A DNA stretch of 64,000 nt from contig NZ_CP058554.1 of the NCBI RefSeq assembly GCF_014109725.1, forward strand, positions 4,774,001 through 4,838,000, given 5' to 3'. Position 1 is the first letter of the stretch; every line of letters starts with the position of its first letter. The notes beneath the pieces were generated by a model that ran no database searches, was not told where the DNA came from, and saw only the letters and a list, made by a program, of their open reading frames with translations. The stretch is from Comamonas piscis. Lineage in GTDB: Bacteria; Pseudomonadota; Gammaproteobacteria; Burkholderiales; Burkholderiaceae_C. Shown here in pieces: positions 57,899 through 64,000 of this stretch. The position numbers were made by a program, and so were the translations under genes.

Positions 57899-57981
57899 TG
57901 CCTGCTCCTCTCGCTCTCGCGTCAATTTGGAAAAAATGGTCTACGGATAATTCACTCTTTAATGAACATTGGTTGCCTGGT

Positions 57982-58028
57982 GGCCCTTTGGGTCTCCAAG
58001 GGTCAAACCCTTTGAGCCTTGAAGGGCC
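57982..58028 (-). other. Nested inverted repeats between ftsA and ftsZ
   Basis: GGCCCTT (57982-57988) pairs exactly with AAGGGCC (58022-58028), and inside it AAGGGT (57998-58003) pairs with ACCCTT (58007-58012) around CAA. No T-run follows, so this is more likely a folded leader or processing site in the ftsZ message than a terminator. Confidence 0.45.
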
Positions 58029-58063
58029 GCTTTGCGCCAGCCAACAAGTGGTGTCATGCATGG

Positions 58064-59293
58064 TTAAAAGTTCCCCACAATAAAGTCTTTCAAACGCCCA
58101 AATGCCGATTTCACCGAACCGGACTTCTGGGCCACCTTGTAGCCACGCATGCGTGCCATGCGTGCCTCTTCCAGCAGGCCCATGACGGTGGCAGCACGGG
58201 GCTGCGCCACCATCTCGGCCAGGGTGCCGGAATACTTGGGAATGCCGCGGCGTACAGGCTTGAGGAAGATGTCTTCCCCCAGCTCCACCATGCCCGGCAT
58301 CACCGCGCTGCCGCCGGTGAGCACAATGCCCGACGACAGCACCTCCTCATAACCAGACTCGCGGATGACTTGCTGCACCAGCGAGAAAATCTCTTCGACG
58401 CGCGGCTCGATCACACCCGCCAGCGCCTGCTTGCTCAACAGACGCGGGCCCCGGTCACCCAGACCGGGCACATCCACCTGCGAATCCGGATCGGCCAGCA
58501 GTTGCTTGGCGCAGCCGCTCTCCACCTTGATGTCCTCGGCGTCCTTGGTGGGCGTGCGCAAGGCCATCGCGATGTCGCTGGTAATCAGGTCACCGGCAAT
58601 CGGAATCACCGCCGTATGGCGGATCGCGCCACCGGTGAAGATCGACACATCGGTGGTGCCGGCGCCGATATCGACCACGCAGACACCCAGCTCGCGCTCG
58701 TCATCGGTCAGCACCGCCTGGCTGGAGGCCAGCGGGTTGAGCAGCAGCTGCTCTACCTCCAGACCACAGCGGCGCACGCATTTGATGATGTTTTCGGCGG
58801 CGCTTTGCGCACCGGTCACGATGTGGATCTTGGACTCCAGGCGCAGGCCGCTCATGCCGATGGGCTCGCGCACATCCTGACCGTCGATGGCAAACTCCTG
58901 CGGCTCCACCAGCAGCAAACGCTGGTCGGAGGGGATGTTAATCGCCTTGGCGGTGTCCAGCACCCGCGCCACATCGGCAGCCGAGACTTCCTTGTCCTTC
59001 ACCGCCACCATGCCGCTGGAATTGATGCCCCGGATATGGCTGCCGGTGATGCCGGTGTAGACCCGCTGAATGTTCAAATCAGCCATCAGCTCGGCCTCTT
59101 TGAGCGCCTGCTGAATGCTCTGCACCGTCGCATCGATGTTCACCACCACACCGCGCTTGAGCCCATTGCTGGGTGCCACACCCAGGCCCGCCAGCTTCAG
59201 CTCGCCATTGCCCAGCACCTCGGCCACGACCACCATGATCTTGGCGGTGCCGATGTCCAGACCGACCACAACGTCTTTGCTATCTCGCGCCAT
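58064..59293 (-). CDS. ftsA: Cell division protein FtsA
   Basis: Actin-like ATPase that tethers FtsZ to the membrane. The nucleotide-binding segments are VVGLDIGTAKIMVVVAE at the N-terminus, VVDIGAGTTDVSIF and VLTGGSAVMPGM. The SHS2/1C domain lies at about residues 85-165. The C-terminus ends in an amphipathic helix (KSAFGRLKDFIVGNF) that inserts in the membrane. 409 residues. It lies about 60 bases after ftsQ and 165 bases before ftsZ, the latter gap containing the nested repeats. Confidence 0.96.
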   Translation of the reverse strand: MARDSKDVVVGLDIGTAKIMVVVAEVLGNGELKLAGLGVAPSNGLKRGVVVNIDATVQSIQQALKEAELMADLNIQRVYTGITGSHIRGINSSGMVAVKDKEVSAADVARVLDTAKAINIPSDQRLLLVEPQEFAIDGQDVREPIGMSGLRLESKIHIVTGAQSAAENIIKCVRRCGLEVEQLLLNPLASSQAVLTDDERELGVCVVDIGAGTTDVSIFTGGAIRHTAVIPIAGDLITSDIAMALRTPTKDAEDIKVESGCAKQLLADPDSQVDVPGLGDRGPRLLSKQALAGVIEPRVEEIFSLVQQVIRESGYEEVLSSGIVLTGGSAVMPGMVELGEDIFLKPVRRGIPKYSGTLAEMVAQPRAATVMGLLEEARMARMRGYKVAQKSGSVKSAFGRLKDFIVGNF

Positions 59294-59352
59294 AGTCAGT
59301 TGCCCTCGCTGATCAAGTGATTGGTATGGTTCATGTTTCGCATCTCTGTGTT

Positions 59353-60150
59353 TTATTTCTTGACTGGTGCCCGGCCCGATGCCGAGGTGCCCGTGGTCAC
59401 CCCTTGCATACGCACCGCGTAGCCACCGGCATGGCGCAGATCCGCCGACATCAGCGATGCCACGCTGCGTCTGTAGGTACCGGTGACTTCAGGCAAAGAT
59501 TCAACAAATTTACGCACCCGCTCGCTCAGCGCGTCCTCACGCCCTTGCCCCATCTCGATGACTGCGCCGGACTGCAAGGTCGCCTTCCAGCTGCCGCTGT
59601 TTGATTCGGCCAAGGTCACCAGTGCGTTGTCGAGCTTGGCGTAAATGGGGGACAGCGCGCGGAACATGGCCAGCACCTCCTGCGAGCGCCCGGCCGGGCC
59701 GGAGAGGTGCGGCAGATGCAGCAGATCCGGGTCGGTGGAATCGCCCTCGAACATCTGGCCGTCGCTGTTGAGCAAACGCGATTCACCCTCGGCACCCCAA
59801 ATGGCGGCCGCATCCTGCTCGGTGATCGTCACCGCCAGGGTATGGGGAAACTCGCGCTTGATGCTGGCCTGGCGCACCCAGGGCGCCTGTTCAAAAATGC
59901 GGCGGGTTTCGTCCAGGTCCATCGTGAAGAAGTTGCCCTTCAACGACGGCATCACATTGGCCTGCAACGACACCGCACTGTTGTGCTCCATCTCGCCCTG
60001 CACCACGATGCGCGCAATGCTCAGCGCCGGGTGGTGAATGGCCCAGCGCGCCGCTGCCAGTACCAGCAACGCGCCGCAGCCGAGGAACAATGCCGTGGCC
60101 AGCATGTTCATCAGCTTGACGTCGAAGGGGACTGGCATGGTCTGCTCCAT
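59353..60150 (-). CDS. ftsQ: Cell division protein FtsQ
   Basis: Bitopic division protein that recruits FtsB, FtsL and later proteins. One transmembrane helix (about 15-35, MLATALFLGCGALLVLAA), then the POTRA domain (ARIVVQGEMEHNSAVSLQ) and the beta domain. The first in-frame ATG at 60159 directly touches the AAGGAG ribosome site, whereas ATG at 60150 has it 9 bases away, so the latter is chosen (265 residues). It follows ddlB by about 18 bases. Confidence 0.92.
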   Translation of the reverse strand: MEQTMPVPFDVKLMNMLATALFLGCGALLVLAAARWAIHHPALSIARIVVQGEMEHNSAVSLQANVMPSLKGNFFTMDLDETRRIFEQAPWVRQASIKREFPHTLAVTITEQDAAAIWGAEGESRLLNSDGQMFEGDSTDPDLLHLPHLSGPAGRSQEVLAMFRALSPIYAKLDNALVTLAESNSGSWKATLQSGAVIEMGQGREDALSERVRKFVESLPEVTGTYRRSVASLMSADLRHAGGYAVRMQGVTTGTSASGRAPVKK

Positions 60151-60168
60151 GGATCGCATCTCCTTGTC

Positions 60169-61143
60169 TTACAGCTCCGCGCCTTGGGCCGCATCGGTCG
60201 ATGCGTTGACCACCAGGTGCAAGCACAGGTCTTCGTAGCTCATGCCGGTGGCACGCGCTGCCATGGGCACCAGCGAATGGCTGGTCATGCCCGGCGAGGT
60301 ATTGATCTCCAGCAGGAACAGTTGCTGGTCTGAGGCGCGCACCATCACATCGGCACGTGACCAGCCCCGGCAGCCCAGGGTACGGAAAGCCTTTTCCGCC
60401 AGATCGCGAATCGCCGCTTCCATTTCGGCCGGCAGCTCGCTGGGGCAGAAATACTGGGTGGTGTCGGTGAAGTACTTGTTCTGGTAGTCGTAGTTACCTT
60501 CTGGCGCGACGATCTTGATCACCGGCAGCGCCTGGGCGCCGCGGCCCTGGCCCAGCACGGCGCAAGTCGTTTCCACGCCCTCGATGAACTGTTCGCAGAG
60601 CACCTCAGGGTCGTAGCGGGAGGCCAGTACATAGGCCTGGGCGCATTCCTCGGGGCTGCTGATCTTGGACAGGCCGATGGTCGAGCCCTCGCGTGCGGGC
60701 TTGACGATCATCGGCGCGCCCAGCGCGGCCAGCGCATCGCGCGTGTCCTGCTCGCTGGCGGCCATGCGCCACTCGGGGGTGGACAGGCCTTCAAAGCGCC
60801 AGATGCGCTTGGTCATGATCTTGTCCATCGCAATGCTCGATGCCATCACGCCGGGGCCGGTGTAGGGAATGCCCAGCAGCTCCAGCGCGCCCTGCACCGT
60901 GCCATCTTCGCCATGGCGGCCATGCAAGGCGATAAAGCAGCGCGCAAAGCCCTGCTTGCGCAGCTCACCCATGTCCTGCTCGGAGGGGTCAAACGCGTGC
61001 GCGTCCACCCCCTTGGACAGCAGCGCAGCGAGCACGCCCTTGCCGGACATCAGCGACACCTCGCGCTCTGCCGAGCTACCGCCCATCAGCACCGCGACCT
61101 TGCCCAAGGCCTTCACATCAATATTTTTCATGGTTTCAGTCAT
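60169..61143 (-). CDS. ddlB: D-alanine--D-alanine ligase
   Basis: Makes the D-Ala-D-Ala dipeptide for lipid II precursors. ATP-grasp landmarks are VLMGGSSAEREVSLMSG at the start, ALHGRHGEDGTVQGALELLGIPYTG, VKPAREGSTIGLSKI and the C-terminal LEINTSPGMTSHSLVP. The frame continues upstream within murC, but ATG at 61143 overlaps the murC stop by 4 bases (ATGA) and gives 324 residues, close to other DdlB proteins. Confidence 0.95.
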   Translation of the reverse strand: MTETMKNIDVKALGKVAVLMGGSSAEREVSLMSGKGVLAALLSKGVDAHAFDPSEQDMGELRKQGFARCFIALHGRHGEDGTVQGALELLGIPYTGPGVMASSIAMDKIMTKRIWRFEGLSTPEWRMAASEQDTRDALAALGAPMIVKPAREGSTIGLSKISSPEECAQAYVLASRYDPEVLCEQFIEGVETTCAVLGQGRGAQALPVIKIVAPEGNYDYQNKYFTDTTQYFCPSELPAEMEAAIRDLAEKAFRTLGCRGWSRADVMVRASDQQLFLLEINTSPGMTSHSLVPMAARATGMSYEDLCLHLVVNASTDAAQGAEL

Positions 61144-62576
61144 ACCGCGCTCCCCTGGGGCGCCACTCGCTCTTGCTGGCCCAATGCCAATGCCATCACC
61201 TGTGCAGCCACTGCACCAATCGATCCCGCGCCCATGCACAGCAGCACATCGCCGTCTTGTGCCTGGTCCACAATCTGCTGGGGCAGGCTGGCAATCTGCT
61301 CGACAAACACCGGCTCCACCTTGCCGGCTACGCGCACCGCGCGGGCCAGCGCCCGGCTATCAGCGGCCACAATTGGCGCCTCGCCAGCGGCGTACACCTC
61401 GGCCAGCAGCACCGCGTCGGCACTGCCCAGCACGGGCACAAAGTCTTCAAAACAATCCCGCGTGCGGGAGTAGCGGTGGGGCTGGAAGGCCAGCACCAGC
61501 CGGCGGCCCGGAAAGGCACCGCGCGCGGCCGCAATGGTGGCAGCCATTTCGACAGGGTGATGGCCGTAATCGTCAATAACCGTGAACTCGCCGCCATTGG
61601 GCAGCTGCGCCTGGCCATAACGCTGAAAACGACGACCCACGCCCTTGAAACCTTGCAGCGCGTTTTGCAGTGCCGCATCGTCAATGCCGATAGCAGCCGC
61701 CACACCCACCACCGCCAGCGCATTGAGCACGTTGTGCTCGCCGGGCAGGTTCAGCACCAGATCCAGATCGGGCAAGGCCTGGGCCAGGCGGCGCTGCACG
61801 GTAAAGCGCATCTGGCCGTTGTCGGCCTGCAGGTTCACCGCGCGGATCTGGGCGCTTTCGCTCAGGCCATACGTCGTCACCTGGCAGGCGACGCGCTCCA
61901 CAATCTCGGCAACGGCCGGGCTGTCGATGCAGACCACCGCATTGCCATAGAAGGGCATGCGGTTGAGAAAATCGACAAAAGCCGTCTTGAGCCGGCCAAA
62001 ATCATGGCCATAGGTCTCCATGTGGTCGGCATCGATATTGGTCACCACCGCCATCACCGGCAGCAGGTTCAGGAACGAGGCATCGGACTCGTCCGCCTCG
62101 ACCACGATGTAATCGCCACTGCCCAGGCGCGCATTGGCGCCGGCGCTGTTGAGCTTGCCGCCAATCACAAAGGTGGGGTCCAGCCCCGCCTCGGCCAGCA
62201 CGCTGGTCACCAGGCTGGTGGTCGTCGTCTTGCCGTGGGTGCCGGCAATCGCAATGCCTTTGCGCAGGCGCATCAGCTCGGCCAGCATCAAGGCGCGCGG
62301 CACCACGGGAATGCCCATGGCCCGGGCGGCCAGCACCTCGGGGTTGTCGGCCTGCACCGCTGTCGACGTCACCAGCGCCTGGGCGTTGGCGATATGCGCC
62401 GCCTCATGGCCCACAAAGGTGGTGATGCCCACATCGCGCAGATGCGCCATGGTGCTGCTGTCCGACAGGTCCGAGCCCGAGACCACATAGCCCAGGTTGT
62501 GCAGCACTTCGGCAATGCCGCTCATGCCGGCACCGCCAATACCTACAAAGTGAATGCGTTGGATGGCGTGTTTCAT
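61140..62576 (-). CDS. murC: UDP-N-acetylmuramate--L-alanine ligase
   Basis: Adds the first amino acid of the stem peptide. N-terminal VGIGGAGMSGIAEVL binds the UDP-sugar; the P-loop is AGTHGKTTTT (111-120); EADESDASFLNLLPVMAVVTNID and DDYGHHPVEMAATI are the other conserved segments. 478 residues. The frame extends upstream through murG, but ATG at 62576 overlaps the murG stop by 4 bases and gives the typical MKHAIQRIHFVG start. Confidence 0.96.
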   Translation of the reverse strand: MKHAIQRIHFVGIGGAGMSGIAEVLHNLGYVVSGSDLSDSSTMAHLRDVGITTFVGHEAAHIANAQALVTSTAVQADNPEVLAARAMGIPVVPRALMLAELMRLRKGIAIAGTHGKTTTTSLVTSVLAEAGLDPTFVIGGKLNSAGANARLGSGDYIVVEADESDASFLNLLPVMAVVTNIDADHMETYGHDFGRLKTAFVDFLNRMPFYGNAVVCIDSPAVAEIVERVACQVTTYGLSESAQIRAVNLQADNGQMRFTVQRRLAQALPDLDLVLNLPGEHNVLNALAVVGVAAAIGIDDAALQNALQGFKGVGRRFQRYGQAQLPNGGEFTVIDDYGHHPVEMAATIAAARGAFPGRRLVLAFQPHRYSRTRDCFEDFVPVLGSADAVLLAEVYAAGEAPIVAADSRALARAVRVAGKVEPVFVEQIASLPQQIVDQAQDGDVLLCMGAGSIGAVAAQVMALALGQQERVAPQGSAV

Positions 62577-63637
62577 CGTGCCAGCTCCTCGCAAGCATCC
62601 GCCACCACTTGGGCAGCTTCCAATTTCTGCATCTTCTTTGCCTTTTGCGCCGCGTCCAGCAAGCTGGAGCGCTGTAGTTTCTCTAGCCTTTGCGCCAGGC
62701 TCTCCGGGGTCAAAGCGCTTTGTTGCACCAACCAGCCGGCGCCGGCATCTACCAAAAATCGGGCATTGGCCGTCTGGTGGTCGTCCACCGCCGCCGGAAA
62801 AGGCACAAACACCGCCGCCGCGCCCACCGCTGCCAGCTCGGTCACCGTGCTGGCACCGGCGCGACAAACGATGACATCCGCCTGCGCATAGGCTTGGGCG
62901 GCATCGTCGATAAAGGGCGTCAGGCTGGCTTGCACGCCAGCGGCTGCATAGTTGGCCTGCAGCGCATCGATCTGCTTGGCGCCGCTTTGGTGGGTGACCA
63001 CGGGGCGGGTCTCGGGCGCCATCAGCGCCAGCGCCTTGGGCACCACCTCGTTCAAGGCCTTGGCACCCAGGCTACCGCCCACCACCAGCAGCTGCAGCGG
63101 GCCGCTGCGGCCGGCAAAGCGCTGTGCCGGTTCGGGCTGCTGCAGGAACTCGGCGCGCAGCGGATTGCCCACCCACTGGCCACCGGCAATCGCATTCGGG
63201 AAAGCGCTGAACACACGCTGGGCCATGCGGGCCAGCAGTTTGTTGGCCATACCCGGCACCGAGTTCTGCTCATGCAGCACGATGGGCACACCCGCCAGCT
63301 TGGCTGCCAAGCCACCCGGCACGGTGATATAGCCACCCATGCCGACAACCACATCGGGGCGGATCTTGCGCAGCACGGCGCGCGCCTGCTGCAAGGCCTT
63401 GAGCAGACGCAGCGGCATGCCTACCAAGGAGCGCAGGCCCTTGCCACGCACGCCCGAGAACGCCACCCGTTCTAGCACAAAGCCTTGGGGCGGTACCAGG
63501 CGCTCTTCCATGCTGTCGGGCGCGCCCAGCCAGTGGACGGTCCAGCCACGGCTGCGCAGCTCCTGCGCCACCGCCAGGCCGGGGAAGATATGGCCGCCGG
63601 TGCCGCCGGCCATGATCAGTGCCGTCTTGCCGCTCAT
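62573..63637 (-). CDS. murG: Undecaprenyldiphospho-muramoylpentapeptide beta-N-acetylglucosaminyltransferase
   Basis: Converts lipid I to lipid II on the cytoplasmic face of the inner membrane. The GT28 motifs are MAGGTGGHIFPGLAVAQ at the N-terminus, PIVLHEQNSVPGMANKLL, VVGGSLGAKALNE and the C-terminal DVIVCRAGASTVTELAAVG. 354 residues is standard. Its start overlaps the ftsW stop by 4 bases, so ftsW-murG-murC-ddlB are all chained by ATGA overlaps. Confidence 0.96.
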   Translation of the reverse strand: MSGKTALIMAGGTGGHIFPGLAVAQELRSRGWTVHWLGAPDSMEERLVPPQGFVLERVAFSGVRGKGLRSLVGMPLRLLKALQQARAVLRKIRPDVVVGMGGYITVPGGLAAKLAGVPIVLHEQNSVPGMANKLLARMAQRVFSAFPNAIAGGQWVGNPLRAEFLQQPEPAQRFAGRSGPLQLLVVGGSLGAKALNEVVPKALALMAPETRPVVTHQSGAKQIDALQANYAAAGVQASLTPFIDDAAQAYAQADVIVCRAGASTVTELAAVGAAAVFVPFPAAVDDHQTANARFLVDAGAGWLVQQSALTPESLAQRLEKLQRSSLLDAAQKAKKMQKLEAAQVVADACEELAR

Positions 63638-64000
63638 GACCGCGCCCCCCCGGCACCCATGGCCTTGTTTTCACAATCGATGCGCAGCACGATGGCAATG
63701 GCCACCAGGTTCATCAAGATGGCCGAGCCCCCGAAACTCATCAGCGGCAAGGTCAGCCCCTTGGTAGGCAAGGCGCCCAGGTTCACACCGGCATTGATAA
63801 AGGTCTGGAAGCCCAGCCAGATCGCAATGCCCTGCGCAACCAAGCCGGAGAAGATGCGGTCCATGCGGATGGCCTGGCGGCCAATCTCGACAATGCGGCG
63901 GATCATGAAGAAGAACAGACCCAAGAGCGCAATGATGCCGACGAGGCCCAGCTCCTCGCCAATCACGGCCAGCAAAAAGTCGGTATGCGCCTCGGGCAGC
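63634..64000 (-). CDS. ftsW: Cell division SEDS protein FtsW (5' end cut by window edge)
   Basis: Only the last 122 codons are in the window. They show the SEDS C-terminal helices: DFLLAVIGEELGLVGIIALLG, QGIAIWLGFQTFINAGVNLGALPTKGLTLPLMSFGG and a short hydrophilic tail. FtsW is the septal peptidoglycan glycosyltransferase partner of FtsI. The position, directly before murG in a dcw cluster, identifies it as FtsW rather than a second RodA; RodA is at 46934-48106. Confidence 0.93.
   Translation of the reverse strand, partial: LPEAHTDFLLAVIGEELGLVGIIALLGLFFFMIRRIVEIGRQAIRMDRIFSGLVAQGIAIWLGFQTFINAGVNLGALPTKGLTLPLMSFGGSAILMNLVAIAIVLRIDCENKAMGAGGARS

Noticed and set aside
1..64000. CRISPR arrays, tRNA or rRNA genes, insertion sequences or prophage
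   Set aside because: No regularly spaced direct repeats, no tRNA-like CCA-ending cloverleaf, no rRNA signature and no transposase or integrase text was seen.

Overview
The window is GC-rich chromosomal DNA from a betaproteobacterium of the order Burkholderiales, most likely family Comamonadaceae (Comamonas/Delftia-like). Support comes from protein content and gene order: pilMNOPQ beside aroK-aroB-dgt, a System II (ResB/CcsB) cytochrome c assembly pair next to a cytochrome c4, accBC-prmA-zinc ribbon/DUF3426 in a row, mpl followed by an aromatic pathway gene, and a dcw cluster ending ftsQ-ftsA-ftsZ-lpxC. I saw no insertion sequence, prophage, CRISPR array, rRNA or tRNA. The genes look vertically inherited and almost all are housekeeping.

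Layout. 1-1515: the 3'-truncated end of a phoX phosphatase gene. 1672-6332: methyltransferase, DUF1415 protein, dgt, aroB, aroK. 6385-13064: type IV pilus operon pilMNOPQ plus a large Ig-like lipoprotein, closed by a terminator. 13326-17446: PBP1A, frataxin CyaY, LptM and a flavodiiron-like metallo-beta-lactamase protein. 17464-21800: CcsB, ResB, cytochrome c4. 21878-25729: EngB, two LpxL/HtrB-type acyltransferases, MetK. 25798-31577: NAD salvage locus, with regulator NrtR divergent from nicotinamidase-like hydrolase, PncB, NadE and NadM-Nudix. 31583-34333: membrane protein, decaprenyl-phosphate phosphoribosyltransferase-like UbiA enzyme and divergent PAP2 protein. 34369-41776: GNAT, PfkB kinase, zinc ribbon/DUF3426, PrmA, AccC, AccB, TlpA-like protein and an unknown. 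41871-46797: Mpl, an unknown, DAHP synthase with a leader peptide, TldD. 46934-54284: RodA, YqiA-like esterase, RNase II-type enzyme, TonB-like protein, AroE, MtgA, RuvC. 54521-64000: RcnB-like protein, a 58-residue membrane protein, LpxC and the dcw genes up to a truncated ftsW.

Two themes connect the genes. One is envelope building: lipid II synthesis and recycling (MurC, MurG, DdlB, Mpl), polymerisation (PBP1A, MtgA, RodA, FtsW), division (FtsQ, FtsA, FtsZ) and lipid A (LpxC and two acyltransferases). The other is central biosynthesis: the shikimate pathway is represented at three separate sites (aroKB, the DAHP synthase gene, aroE), alongside NAD salvage, S-adenosylmethionine synthesis and the first steps of fatty acid synthesis.

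The most interesting signals are non-coding or small. (1) A 21-codon leader peptide with a Phe-Thr-Phe-Tyr-Phe-Trp run followed by an intrinsic terminator lies upstream of the DAHP synthase gene: a classical aromatic amino acid attenuator. (2) The metK leader has a perfect 8-bp helix that would hide its Shine-Dalgarno sequence, with a possible pseudoknot upstream. (3) Two long palindromic intergenic elements share the core CAATAGC-N3/4-GCTATTG and both sit between convergent genes. (4) A near-perfect 19-bp inverted repeat lies just upstream of accB. (5) A three-gene cassette probably makes or uses a polyprenyl-phosphate pentose and is fused to the NAD salvage operon.
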